A stretch of DNA of 64,000 nt from Chitinophaga sp. LS1 (GCF_034274695.1 NZ_CP128362.1:5458501-5522500), one strand, 5' to 3'. Positions 25,177-34,346 are shown, numbered from the stretch's first letter. A program made the numbers and translations. The notes: generated by a model from the sequence alone, not told the origin.

Positions 25177-25913
25177 ATGAAATTCCTTATGCCAGGGAGA
25201 CATATCATGATTGATGGAAAAATAATCTACCTTAGTGGGCAACAGTTATCGAATTTGTTGAACGGCAAGTCATCAGATTATTTAGGCCACATACAGACAA
25301 TCAATAAACCTGGAGCAGAATTACATGTAGCGGGTATTGCAGGCCAGATAAATATTATTACAAAGAAGAACAGCGTGCAGGGAAAATGGATAGTGCTTCG
25401 TCGCAATTAATCACCCAGAATGCCATCTTTTCTTATAAGAATCGCTGGGATCTGTTGTTAATAAGTCCCATTCAGTTCATTAGGGGATGGAGGATGGAAC
25501 CTTCCACAAAGATTAGTTATACGTCTTACCCGATAAGTGGATTCCTGGCAAGTCAATTATCATCAGTCCTTATTTTACATGAGTATTTCTATTTACCTGG
25601 ACAAATTATTGCCAAGTTAACTTTCCAATAAACATCTCCTGAGTTATACGATATTTAAAGAACTTGTTCCCAATTTTCACTGGATGGAGGTTTTAAGAAA
25701 TCACTTCTGCAGGGAAAACTGGATTTGAAAGTTTCATTTTCGGATTTGTTTCACACAAACCGGATGTTCAGGAAGTCATTGAGTAAGTTGGTCGAAAATG
25801 AACGTCGAAATGCATCAGATTCAAGGTGGATAGCTTTTACTTTTCAATACCAGATGGGCGGTAAGCTGAGTGCAGGAAAGGTACGCTCGTCAGAGGAACT
25901 GAGGCGCTTTTAA
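25177..25913 (+). pseudogene. Decayed TonB-dependent receptor (plug plus late barrel)
   Basis: Separate frames on one strand align in order with receptors like that at 16608. 25177-25383 encodes a plug part (MIDGKIIYLSGQQLSNLLNG ... GIAGQINIITKKN). 25420-25560 encodes SYKNRWDLLLISPIQF and a TKISYTSYPISG strand. 25700-25913 encodes LKVSFSDLFHTNR and WIAFTFQYQMGGKLSAG, the last strands. The signal peptide, regulatory domain and middle barrel are missing and there are frameshifts and stops between pieces. It starts 87 bp from the Zur box pair of the divergent phosphatase, so the intact ancestor may have been zinc-regulated. Confidence 0.8.
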
Positions 25914-25921
25914 GATGTTAT

Positions 25922-25952
25922 AAAAAAGCCCGGCAGGACTGCCAGGCTTTAT
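25922..25952. terminator. Bidirectional terminator hairpin
   Basis: AAAAAAGCC-C-GGCA-GGAC-TGCC-A-GGCTTTATT (25922-25952): 7 base pairs with one mismatch, A run before and T run after. It lies between the decayed receptor (plus strand) and the barrel gene ending at 26059 (minus strand). Confidence 0.65.
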
Positions 25953-26058
25953 TGCGTATATTATATCTGATTGATGCGATCAACTACCTTGTTTATGCTA
26001 GACGATCTTTAGCGTATTTTTCATCAGTTGATCTTTTCCTCTATTACGTGATCGGGCA

Positions 26059-26796
26059 TTAAAGGCTGTAAAACACCCCAATATTACCTTGTATACCAGC
26101 TATTGCTTCGTTGTATTTATCAATTTTCCTTCCCGCATTTACATTTCTGTTTTCATTGACTACCTTGAAGTTTGGTTTAGCATAGTTGTAGTTAGCTCCA
26201 ATCAACACACCAAAATGTTGGGTGATTGCATACTTCAGATTGAAACCTCCTTCCAGTCCCAATACACTGGCTGTAGACTTTTTTTGAATGAGTTGATTGC
26301 CTATGCCGTCTTCCAGGTAAACTTCATTTCCCGGAAGGGTGGCATGGGTTAATCCAGCCAGTGCGTGGATATCCAGACTTAATTTACCAAAGGAGAAATT
26401 ATAATATGGGCCGATGAGAAAATTTAAATTCTGGTTTTGTCCTTTAATGTATACAGTTGAGCTATCTATATCAAAATCTTCTTTATAACCTTCTGCCATT
26501 CCCTGCGAATTGTTAAATCCATAATGTGTGTAAAAGAAATGACCGCCAATTCCCCAGTTAGAGTTTTTGAAAAAACAGGCACCGGTAATACCTAAATTGA
26601 AACCTGTTTTTGCAAAACCAGATTGACTATTGTAGTAATCACCTTTAGCATAATTGCCACCTACGGTAGATAAACCGCCTGTAACGGCAATAAAGCTTTT
26701 ACCCCCGGTTTTAGTGGGTTTTTTATCCTGTGCATCTGACAAAATGGATATGCTTAAAAGGCTCAATATTGAAAAGCCGTAAATTATTTTCTTCAT
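26059..26796 (-). CDS. Outer-membrane beta-barrel protein of the zinc receptor operon
   Basis: 245 residues. Signal peptide MKKIIYGFSILSLLSISILSDAQ, then beta-strands with glycine turns ('FNLGITGACFFKNSNWGIGG', 'LNFLIGPYYNFSFGKLSLDI') and a C-terminal aromatic-ending strand GVFYSL, an OMP_b-brl-type small barrel. It is the third gene after the receptor (27407) and lipoprotein (26819), gaps 21-22 bp, all leftward, so it is probably driven by the same double-Zur-box promoter. No specific function recognised. Confidence 0.78.
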   Translation of the reverse strand: MKKIIYGFSILSLLSISILSDAQDKKPTKTGGKSFIAVTGGLSTVGGNYAKGDYYNSQSGFAKTGFNLGITGACFFKNSNWGIGGHFFYTHYGFNNSQGMAEGYKEDFDIDSSTVYIKGQNQNLNFLIGPYYNFSFGKLSLDIHALAGLTHATLPGNEVYLEDGIGNQLIQKKSTASVLGLEGGFNLKYAITQHFGVLIGANYNYAKPNFKVVNENRNVNAGRKIDKYNEAIAGIQGNIGVFYSL

Positions 26797-26818
26797 AGTT
26801 TACAAGTAAATTTTGAAA

Positions 26819-27385
26819 TCATTGAATATTAATAGTGAAGTTTACATCTGCATCAGTTGAACCAGGTTGGCATGTACCATCTTTTACATTTGGTTGATGT
26901 CTTAATTGTACATTTAGTTCTCCTGTTCCAGCAGCGCCGGTAGTAAACAGGTCAGTGAGACCTACCTCTAATGCCGGGGTGTTTGTATCCTTATCTGTAC
27001 GTGCTACAGTAAGGTTAAGACTGGGAGAAGAAGTAAAGCATATCAGGTGGTAATTCTCCCTTTCTTTGATTTCTTCAGTTACGTCTCCGATAGGAGTAGT
27101 CGTACGGTCCTGAAATAATACCTCAACATTATATTTATTGTCGGCTTTTAGGTTCAGTACCGGTGTATTGATACTGTCAGGAGGATTTGAAATAAGCGTA
27201 GTGTCTGTCCAATAAGCATATTGAACGTCTGTTGCATCATTCGCATTTGTTACTTTTAAACCAACAGTAGTCAGAAACTCATTTCCCGGAACAGGTGGTG
27301 CTACGGCTGTCTCATCTTTTTTACAGGAATTCATAAGGGTTGCAAATGCTACCATCAATGATGCAGTGATCAGGATTTTTTTCAT
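26819..27385 (-). CDS. Lipoprotein of the zinc receptor operon
   Basis: 188 residues with a lipoprotein signal (MKKILITASLMVAFATLMNSC, lipobox cysteine at about 21, followed by KKDE). The mature part is a soluble beta-rich domain with 'ADNKYNVEVLFQDRTTTPIGDV' and 'LNVQLRHQPNVKDGTCQPG' segments. I recall similar lipoproteins next to TonB receptors in Bacteroidota, sometimes auto-annotated as periplasmic-binding-fold proteins, but I cannot confirm the fold. Sandwiched between the receptor and barrel, it may capture substrate at the cell surface or periplasm. Confidence 0.75.
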   Translation of the reverse strand: MKKILITASLMVAFATLMNSCKKDETAVAPPVPGNEFLTTVGLKVTNANDATDVQYAYWTDTTLISNPPDSINTPVLNLKADNKYNVEVLFQDRTTTPIGDVTEEIKERENYHLICFTSSPSLNLTVARTDKDTNTPALEVGLTDLFTTGAAGTGELNVQLRHQPNVKDGTCQPGSTDADVNFTINIQ

Positions 27386-27406
27386 ACTTATTGAATTTGG
27401 ATTTAA

Positions 27407-29722
27407 TTAAAATGTAAGTTTGGTTCGCAGTATAAAACTGATACCTAAATCGTCGGCGTAATACCTGAACCTGTTCAGGTAATCCCGGTAAGCTACGTTG
27501 GTAAGATTGTCTACAGAGAAGCTGATGTCCAGCAAATTTTTGTGAAGTGGCAGTTGAGTGCTCATAGAATAATTGAGCAGTCCATACGCGGCTGGTGGTG
27601 CTGCATAATCACTATTTGGTGGCACCCTTGTTTGTCTGGCGGTATAAACATATTGTAGGGTAATAAAATTCTGTTTGAATTTGCTGCGGTTGGGTATTTG
27701 ATATTTTAAGGTGTTATCGAATTTGTCAGCAGGCATGAAAATGAGGTAGTCATGAATAGTTTTATTATACCCTCGTACAATAGCAGTTTTCGAAATAATG
27801 GCCAGCGGCGCTAATAGCTGGTAATTTATTTCTGCATCCAAACCTCTTAGTCTGACATTCGCTTGTGTGTACTGAAAGACCGGATAAGTGCCGCTTACAA
27901 GGGTAATACCTGTGAGAGAAGGTTTGGCATAGATGTAGTTATTAATTTCATTGTCATACAGGTTGAGTTGAACAAGCAATTTTTGGCCAGTGTATTTAAA
28001 ACTTATATTGTTATTGATAGAACGCTCCGACTGCAAGGTAGAATCACCAATCTCGTATGATGCAGCACTTAAATGAATCCCTTTAATGTATAATTCACTT
28101 ACACTCGGAGCTCTCCAGGCGCTGCCTGTATTTGCACTGACAGAAAGATCAGGGGTAATCTGGAAGGTAGCTCCGGCGCTCCCGGTTAAGTTATTATATG
28201 TATGAGTTTGTGTATAGACAGTAAGGGAGTTGTCATTGCGTCTATATACTCTCAGCCAGCGGTAATCGTATCTTAGGCCGGCTTCAAATGTCCACTTGTC
28301 TCTGTTGTATTTTTCAATTCCAAATATACCGCTTCCATAGTTCCTGAAGTTAGGAATTAGGTAACGGATGCCTTTAAATACATTGCCCTGTGTGATTCCG
28401 CTTATACCATAGGAACCGGAAAAATGTTTTTTCTCTGGGGTATGATAAATCAGGTCAACCGTGTGGGTCTTGATTTTGAAGCTCACCTGTGGCGCGTTTA
28501 ATACTGCCGGATCATCGCTGTAAGGAAGGTCAACGTCATATTCATTCCTGAGGTCGGACTGACGGGCAAAAGTTAATTCTGCACGACTATTGTTTTTAAA
28601 CCTGTAGTAGCTATTTAGTTTTAATAGGTCATGTATTACCTGCTGATAGCTTCGGTTTATTTTATATGAAAAATAGGAGGGGGTAATTGGTTTTGGGCGG
28701 GCAAATGCGGCGTAAAGATCATCGAGGTTGCCGACATGAGAGCCGTCAAAGATGCCCATTTTGCTTTGATAGCTGCTATAATAAGCAAACATGCCAAAAT
28801 TGGCCTTGTGATACCCGATGGTCGCTGAATAATCATGTTCATCAATTCCTGAATTACCAAGGTAATATGTTGCAGTTTTAAAATTACCAGCCCTTTTCAA
28901 AGTACCCTGAACACGCCACTGAATCCCTTCCCATTTATTATACCCTGCACCATTCAGTAACCCCGAGATGGCCCCCATTCGGCTATTAGATGCGCCCACC
29001 AGGTTTGCTTCGCCTTTCAACCTATCATTAACTAGCGTAGGGGGATCCAGTAAAATCACACCAGCAATGGCATCCGAACCATACCTCAGACTAGCTGCGC
29101 CTTCGATAATAGTCATGTTGCCGGCGATGAACGGATCTATTTCCGGAGCATGCTCACTGCCCCATTGCTGTCCTTCCTGTCTGATACCATTATTGAGAAT
29201 GAGTACCCTGTTGCTATGCAGCCCATGAATAACAGGTTTGGAAATACCCGGCCCTGTTTGAATACTGTTTAATCCGGGAATATTTTTCAGACTTTCCCCC
29301 AGCGTTTTACCAGCGGATTGAAAAAGTTGCTTTTTGTCTAGCTCAATCAGATTGAGGGTCGTTAAGTCATGAATTTTATTGGCATTGATTACCACTTCTT
29401 TAAGATCACCCTCCATGTGGTGATAGGTAAAATTGAGAGTGGTGTTATTGTTGATATAAATAGTCCTCTGTAGAAAAATAACTGAGTCAGCAGCACAGGT
29501 AATGGTATATGTACCTTTACATACTGAATCGATATCATAGTACCCGTTTGTATCTGTGATAGAAGATTGTCCATTACTGAGTGTAATACTTGCATGAACA
29601 ACGGGTTTCTGGTTGTTGTTCAGAATATTTCCAATAATATGAAAATTGCATACTTGTCCTGATGTGTGGCTGGTGACCATTAAAAGCAGGATCTTGATTA
29701 CCAGCCATGTCTTTTGTTTCAT
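27407..29722 (-). CDS. TonB-dependent receptor under double Zur box, putative zinc or zincophore importer
   Basis: 771 residues. Signal peptide MKQKTWLVIKILLLMVTSHTSG; carboxypeptidase-regulatory-like domain (about 25-110); plug with 'VVINANKIHDLTTLNLIELD', 'KPVIHGLHSNRVLILNNGIR' and IIEGAASLRYGSDAIAGVI; a 22-strand-type barrel ending SFILRTKLTF with terminal Phe. The plug style is that of siderophore/heme/metal receptors rather than SusC. The Zur boxes upstream make zinc import its most likely task. A histidine-bearing plug loop (WGSEHAPEIDPF) fits metal contact. It heads the three-gene operon to 26059. Confidence 0.88.
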   Translation of the reverse strand: MKQKTWLVIKILLLMVTSHTSGQVCNFHIIGNILNNNQKPVVHASITLSNGQSSITDTNGYYDIDSVCKGTYTITCAADSVIFLQRTIYINNNTTLNFTYHHMEGDLKEVVINANKIHDLTTLNLIELDKKQLFQSAGKTLGESLKNIPGLNSIQTGPGISKPVIHGLHSNRVLILNNGIRQEGQQWGSEHAPEIDPFIAGNMTIIEGAASLRYGSDAIAGVILLDPPTLVNDRLKGEANLVGASNSRMGAISGLLNGAGYNKWEGIQWRVQGTLKRAGNFKTATYYLGNSGIDEHDYSATIGYHKANFGMFAYYSSYQSKMGIFDGSHVGNLDDLYAAFARPKPITPSYFSYKINRSYQQVIHDLLKLNSYYRFKNNSRAELTFARQSDLRNEYDVDLPYSDDPAVLNAPQVSFKIKTHTVDLIYHTPEKKHFSGSYGISGITQGNVFKGIRYLIPNFRNYGSGIFGIEKYNRDKWTFEAGLRYDYRWLRVYRRNDNSLTVYTQTHTYNNLTGSAGATFQITPDLSVSANTGSAWRAPSVSELYIKGIHLSAASYEIGDSTLQSERSINNNISFKYTGQKLLVQLNLYDNEINNYIYAKPSLTGITLVSGTYPVFQYTQANVRLRGLDAEINYQLLAPLAIISKTAIVRGYNKTIHDYLIFMPADKFDNTLKYQIPNRSKFKQNFITLQYVYTARQTRVPPNSDYAAPPAAYGLLNYSMSTQLPLHKNLLDISFSVDNLTNVAYRDYLNRFRYYADDLGISFILRTKLTF

Positions 29723-29748
29723 AAGACACCTCTAATTACTGTTTGTTT

Positions 29749-29799
29749 TGCAATAATGTTGCAAATATAGTTTAAGATTGAATGTGCAACAGGGTTGCA
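29749..29799 (-). promoter_or_regulatory. Two Zur boxes over the -7 and -33 of the receptor promoter
   Basis: Box 1 TGCAATAATGTTGCA (29749-29763) and box 2 TGCAACAGGGTTGCA (29785-29799), centres 36 bp apart. On the minus strand TATATTTG (29762-29769, perfect -7) overlaps box 1 and TTG (29787-29789, -33) lies in box 2, spacer 17 bp. Same architecture as at 25036-25089. Confidence 0.78.
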
Positions 29800-30009
29800 T
29801 TATGGGTGGTTTATTACCGGGTTGACCGGTAAATGGTATTATATCTGTGCAGATAGTTTTGTACTAATGATTCTTCCCATGTTATAGATACCATAATGGC
29901 TGTTAGGAGATTAGCTGTAGTATTCAAAGATCATTATACAAGTGATAGGAGCACCTTATTAAAGAATGTTTAGGATAGTACTACAGCGAATGCTTATAAC
30001 AGGAGATAC

Positions 30010-30310
30010 CTTTATCCCGACGCGTTTGGTTTTAATGCCAGTATGGAAAAAGGATTTAAGAGGTACAAAAAGCAGCTGTTTACCATCGGATATCAGTATC
30101 ATCATATCCAGGAAGAACTGATGACAAATACACAGTACAATAACAGTCTGATGGGGAGCATAAACTGCAGGCAGATTATTCTCATCCTCTTAAGAACTGG
30201 TAGATGGAGTCGGGCATTAAATGAATAGGCCGGATTAGCCATGCAACCTATGATACGACAGACAATGCCGGGTTTGGGTATAGCCAGCACATCTAGGCTG
30301 CTTATCATTA
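30010..30310 (+). pseudogene. Mid-barrel remnant of a TonB-dependent receptor
   Basis: Within the gene-poor 29800-30816 stretch, one frame reads DAFGFNASMEKGFKRYKKQL, FTIGYQYHHIQEE, and (next phase) QADYSHPLKNW-stop-MESGIK-stop-IGRISHATYDTTDNAG then FGYSQHI. This aligns with the middle barrel of the intact receptor at 16608 (VDYVYPKNNLTIEAGVKG then YYAYDES...FNYNQTV), but carries in-frame TAG and TGA. Nothing else is recognisable between 30310 and 30816; a 65-codon frame at 30400-30594 has no family resemblance and is probably chance. Confidence 0.7.
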
Positions 30311-30816
30311 ATGGCAGCTCCATTCTAAATTAATGAATGTAAAAGCCGTCGTAAGACTGAAATATGCAGTGTTGCAGCAAGGCCATTATTGCAATTTGAT
30401 TGTCAAAAAATTTAGTATATAACCGGTGGTTGTTATCAGTAGAAATAGCTACGAATGAGGAGGTTCCTGTCTTAATTTGCATCCGTTTTATCATGTTGTA
30501 CTTACAATTCGCGAATACAGAATTCATTGGGATTAAGACGAACTGTCAGTTACTGGCGGTGATGGGCCTAACATGTAAAACTTGCACAAATTGATGCAGG
30601 CGATTTTACATAATATGATTCGAGCAATTTTGCCACCAGTGATTGGTGTGGGCTTGAAAATGCTAAGAAAAAATGACACGAAATGCTGTCATCTTTTCCT
30701 GTTGAATGACAAATTGTAATGAATGAGGATAAATTTTTTCTGGCTGGTACGGCCTTTGATGTCGTCTTTGATATAAGCTCTTTATACTATTGTTTAACAA
30801 TTAAAAAGAAGGTTTT

Positions 30817-31257
30817 ATGACACTCGTTAAAAGATCCAATGGAAGTTTATTACCATTCTTTGATGATTTCTTTAGCCGGGAACTTTTTAACTGGAGCAAC
30901 AGTAATTTTTCTTCTACCAGTATGACAGTTCCAGCAGTGAACATTCGGGAAAATGATCACAGTTTTGAAGTTGAAGTGGCTGCTCCCGGTATGGAAAAAA
31001 AGGATTTCAAAATTACGCTGGAGGGTAATACCCTTACCATTTCAGCTTCCAGGGAAAATCAATATTCCCATGAGAATGATCCTTATACTCACAGGGAGTT
31101 TAGCTACCAGATGTTTCAACGCAGCTTTGAACTACCTAAAGATGTGGTGGATCAAAATCACATTGAGGCAAAGTATGAAAACGGGCTCCTAAAACTCGTT
31201 GTTCCTAAAACGGAATCGGCCAGGAAAAAAACGCCTCGTTTAATAGAAATTCAATAA
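30817..31257 (+). CDS. Small heat-shock protein Hsp20 (alpha-crystallin family), copy 1
   Basis: 146 residues. A short N-terminal arm (LLPFFDDFFSRELFNW) is followed by the alpha-crystallin domain (about 40-135): VPAVNIRENDHSFEVEVAAP, GMEKKDFKITLEGNTLTIS, and the A-x-x-x-n-G-x-L hallmark as AKYENGLLKLVVPK. ATP-independent holdase that binds unfolding proteins. It is about 60% like in layout to the second copy at 52936. Monocistronic with its own terminator at 31279. Confidence 0.93.
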   Translation: MTLVKRSNGSLLPFFDDFFSRELFNWSNSNFSSTSMTVPAVNIRENDHSFEVEVAAPGMEKKDFKITLEGNTLTISASRENQYSHENDPYTHREFSYQMFQRSFELPKDVVDQNHIEAKYENGLLKLVVPKTESARKKTPRLIEIQ

Positions 31258-31278
31258 CCGGTTATTGTTTTATCCTAT

Positions 31279-31316
31279 GTTGGCACCTGCTTAAAAAGCG
31301 GGTGCCAACGATTTTC
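31279..31316 (+). terminator. Rho-independent terminator of hsp20 copy 1
   Basis: GTTGGCACCTGC (31279-31290) pairs with GCGGGTGCCAAC (31298-31309), 12 bp with one G-T pair, loop of 7, then ATTTT. It overlaps the extreme 5' end of a possible longer version of the next gene, which favours that gene's later start. Confidence 0.8.
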
Positions 31317-31325
31317 GTGACAATT

Positions 31326-31613
31326 ATGAAAGCATCCTATATCATAGAGGTAAGTATCAAAACCATTCGGGGTTATACCGCATTCTGCCATTACCAATTA
31401 GGGAGTATTCCCAACGATGCAGAAAGAATCTTTGCATGTATGAAAGGAGCTCCGGTCAATGCTAATGGAGATGCCCCTTTCCAGATAAATTTAATATGGC
31501 AAAGCAGCATAAAAACGGTTACACTTGCCACGCAGTTCTGCACATTGGCCGAATTGAAGGAGAATAGCCACTATATTTCACGCGAAGTATTTAAATTATT
31601 AAACCTCGAATAA
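31326..31613 (+). CDS. Hypothetical protein
   Basis: About 95 residues from the ATG at 31326 (MKASYIIEVSIKTI). An ATG-type start at 31302 would fall in the hsp20 terminator, so it is disfavoured. A compact soluble protein with alternating strands and helices ('GSIPNDAERIFACMKGAPV', 'TVTLATQFCTLAELKENSH'); no signal or membrane segment and no recognised family. The clean frame and plausible composition suggest a real gene. The following 300 bp (31614-31913) are AT-rich and hold nothing I can recognise. Confidence 0.6.
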   Translation: MKASYIIEVSIKTIRGYTAFCHYQLGSIPNDAERIFACMKGAPVNANGDAPFQINLIWQSSIKTVTLATQFCTLAELKENSHYISREVFKLLNLE

Positions 31614-31913
31614 ATACTTATTGCACCTAAGAAGGCTTAAACAGCCATATCTCATTACCTATATTTGACCTCAATATTTTTTAAATAGGCTATAGTTTCC
31701 AAAATTGTCCATCCTTATATGTTATACCATCCTGGTTATTACTGAATGTCGGAAAAGTATAAAACAAAACTAGTTTTGTACAATACTGGTTATTAAAGAA
31801 AATCTCAAATTTGATACAGCGTGAATTTATAGTGATTGTTACGAAGTACTAAAGCTTAATATTTCTTTATAATCCAGGAATTCTTATCACCTGTATTAAA
31901 TGAATTTTTTGTT

Positions 31914-32342
31914 ATGAAAAAAACACTGATGTGTGGATTGTCATCCACTACATGGCCTGCCTTTTTGTTTCTATTCCTTACCTTCCTGAATTTTGTGGAA
32001 TTCGGACAAAATTTGTATTCAATTATCGGTAAAGTTTTAACTTCTGAAAATCGCCCTGTGCCAGGGGAAACTATTAAAGAAAAGGGTACAAAGGAGGAGG
32101 TATGGAATTTTGTGGAGACTGAGCTGAAAGCGGCGTATCCGGTGCTATCTGCGCCCCGGCCTACTGAAAATGGACGTATGACAGCAGGGGCGGCCCTGGC
32201 AATTTTAGGTAGGTTGCAGATGGCGGAGAAGAAATGGAGTGAAGCTGACATTAGACCGGAAACTGCAAAAGAAAGTCATGTCAGTAATATAAATCCTCAA
32301 AATTTACCTAGTTTTATTTCAAAGAGTCATGACACAATTTAA
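31914..32342 (+). pseudogene. SusC-SusD deletion fusion (remnant of a polysaccharide-utilisation pair)
   Basis: One open frame of 142 codons joins two genes. Residues 1-62 are the signal peptide and the start of the regulatory domain of a SusC receptor (GKVLTSENRPVPGETIKEKG). From residue 63 on, EVWNFVETELKAAYPVLS and 'RMTAGAALAILGRLQMAEKKW' are from the helical TPR part of SusD. An intact pair would span about 5 kb, so a deletion removed the receptor barrel and the first part of SusD in one step, keeping the frame. The last 30 codons match nothing. The product cannot work as either protein. It sits directly before the fucose genes. Confidence 0.8.
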
Positions 32343-32688
32343 AAGATATTGTCTTGCATTGGATCTGAAAGACGATCCGCAAATGATGAGTGAATATGAG
32401 GACTGGCATAAGCCGTCAAATTCCTGGCGTGAAATTACCGATAGTATAATGGATGCAGGTGTCGTCAGTATGCAGATTTATCGGGTGTTTAATCGCTTAT
32501 TCATGATTATGGAAGTAGATCATACTTTTAGTTTTGAGCGTAAAAAAGAAATGGATCATGCAAATGAAAAAGTGCGGAAATGGGAAGAAATAATGGATAA
32601 GTATCAGCAGTTATTACCGGGAACTACTCCCGGAACAAAGTGGGTGTTGATGGAAAAAATTTATGATCTAAATAATATCAGCCAATGA
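32329..32688 (+). CDS. L-rhamnose/L-fucose mutarotase (RhaM family)
   Basis: 119 residues: KRYCLALDLKDDPQMMSEYE at the N-terminus, HK at 27-28, then MQIYRVFNRLFMIMEVD and a C-terminal KWEEIMDKYQQLLPGTTPGT, all typical of the dimeric alpha/beta barrel RhaM fold (His, Tyr and Trp active-site positions present). It interconverts alpha and beta anomers of a 6-deoxyhexose. The next gene, overlapping by 4 bp, is an alpha-L-fucosidase, so L-fucose released by it is the likely substrate. Confidence 0.85.
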   Translation: MTQFKRYCLALDLKDDPQMMSEYEDWHKPSNSWREITDSIMDAGVVSMQIYRVFNRLFMIMEVDHTFSFERKKEMDHANEKVRKWEEIMDKYQQLLPGTTPGTKWVLMEKIYDLNNISQ

Positions 32689-34328
32689 ATAGAAGAAATT
32701 TAATCAAACAAATTGGCATAGCAGGCGCTGCTATGCTGTTGCCCGGAAGGTTACAGGCTTTTTCTGAAAGTAGAGAAGGGATGATAAAAGGTCCTTTTCA
32801 GCCTACATGGTCCTCGCTGGAAAAGTTCCGCACGCCTGAGTGGTTTCGCGATGCAAAGTTTGGTATATGGGCACATTGGGGACCGCAATGCCAGGCTGAG
32901 AGTGGAGATTGGTATGCACGTCATATGTACATAGAAGGACACAGGCAGTATAATATTCATTTGAAAAAATACGGACATCCTTCCAAATTTGGTTTCAAGG
33001 ATGTAATCAACGAATGGAAAGCCGAAAGCTGGAATCCCGATGCGCTTGTTGCGCTTTATAAAAAGGCCGGAGCTAAATATTTTATTGCACTCGCCAACCA
33101 TCACGATAACCTGGACCTATACGACAGTAAGTATCAGCCGGTCTGGAACAGTCTGAAGGTTGGACCTAAAAAGGACCTGGTTGGCGGATGGGTAAAAGCA
33201 GCAAAAAACCAGGGATTACATTTTGGGGTAAGCGTACACGCTGCGCATACCTGGAGCTGGATGGAAACTGCACAAAGGGCAGATAAACAAGGGGCATATG
33301 CCGGTATCCCTTATGACGGGAAGCTCAGTAAAAAGGAAGGGAAAGGCACCTGGTGGGAAGGATTGGATCCGCAGGACCTCTATGCCCAGAATCATCCTTT
33401 GAGTGAAAATAGTTACGACAATGGCATGATTCATCGCCAGTGGGGCTGGGGGAATGGGGTTTGCCCTCCCTCACCGGCATATTGTGAAAAATTTTATAAC
33501 CGGACTGTGGATCTTATTGACAAGTATGATCCTGATCTGATTTATTTTGATGATACAGCACTGCCGCTATGGCCGGCGAGCGATGCTGGATTACGTATAG
33601 CAGCTCATTATTACAACCGGAGTCTGAAAACGCGGAAGTCACTTGAAGTGGTTATAAACGGGAAAATCCTGGATGAACAGCAGCGCAAATGTATGGTTTG
33701 GGATATTGAACGGGGGCAAAGTAATAGTATAGAACCCTTACCGTGGCAAACAGACACATGTATAGGAGATTGGCATTACGACAGGGAGATCTTCGAAAGG
33801 AAGGGCTATAAAAGCTCCAAAATGGTTATTCAGATGTTGGTTGACATAGTCAGTAAAAACGGGAACCTGTTATTGAATATTCCGGTAAGGGGAAATGGTA
33901 CCATCGATGAAGAGGAACGGAAGATCGTGGAGGAAATAGGAGAGTGGATGTCTGCAAATGGTGAAAGTATTTATGGCACCAGACCCTGGAAAGTATTTGG
34001 CGAAGGACCGGCATTAGAAAATGCGGCACCGTTAAGTGCACAGGGTTTTAATGAAGGGAAGGGGCGACCCTATACTGATAAGGATATAAGGTTTGTATCT
34101 AAGGGTGATACCCTGTATGCAACGGTGATGGAATGGCCGGATAATGGCCGGATAATGATTAAAACGCTTGCTACAGGCAGTGCCCACTACCCCGGTACCA
34201 TTAGCAGAATCTCATTACCCGGAAATAGTTCGTCTTTAAAATTCAACCGCAGTTCGAACGGATTAGAAGTAGAATTACCTGAACGATCAGGTTTACTGTC
34301 TTATGCCCTGCCGCTGAAAATAAACTAA
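32685..34328 (+). CDS. Alpha-L-fucosidase (GH29)
   Basis: 547 residues. N-terminal MNRRNLIKQIGIAGAAMLLPG is a twin-arginine-like export signal. The catalytic TIM barrel shows WFRDAKFGIWAHWGPQCQ (substrate His-Trp-Gly), ALANHHDNLDLYDSKYQ and DLIYFDDTALP (nucleophile Asp in FDD), then LLLNIPVRGNGTIDEEE, the usual end of the barrel, and a C-terminal beta domain. It would release L-fucose from host or plant glycans in the periplasm. Co-transcribed with the mutarotase (4-bp overlap); the SusCD importer of the locus is destroyed. Confidence 0.93.
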   Translation: MNRRNLIKQIGIAGAAMLLPGRLQAFSESREGMIKGPFQPTWSSLEKFRTPEWFRDAKFGIWAHWGPQCQAESGDWYARHMYIEGHRQYNIHLKKYGHPSKFGFKDVINEWKAESWNPDALVALYKKAGAKYFIALANHHDNLDLYDSKYQPVWNSLKVGPKKDLVGGWVKAAKNQGLHFGVSVHAAHTWSWMETAQRADKQGAYAGIPYDGKLSKKEGKGTWWEGLDPQDLYAQNHPLSENSYDNGMIHRQWGWGNGVCPPSPAYCEKFYNRTVDLIDKYDPDLIYFDDTALPLWPASDAGLRIAAHYYNRSLKTRKSLEVVINGKILDEQQRKCMVWDIERGQSNSIEPLPWQTDTCIGDWHYDREIFERKGYKSSKMVIQMLVDIVSKNGNLLLNIPVRGNGTIDEEERKIVEEIGEWMSANGESIYGTRPWKVFGEGPALENAAPLSAQGFNEGKGRPYTDKDIRFVSKGDTLYATVMEWPDNGRIMIKTLATGSAHYPGTISRISLPGNSSSLKFNRSSNGLEVELPERSGLLSYALPLKIN

Positions 34329-34346
34329 TACGTTTAAGTGGAAGTA

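Noticed and set aside
30400..30594. 64-codon frame in the gap before hsp20
   Set aside because: No recognisable motif; neighbours on both sides are decayed sequence.
31856..32251. 131-codon minus-strand frame
   Set aside because: Opposite the SusC-SusD chimera, whose plus-strand reading matches both families; no features of its own.
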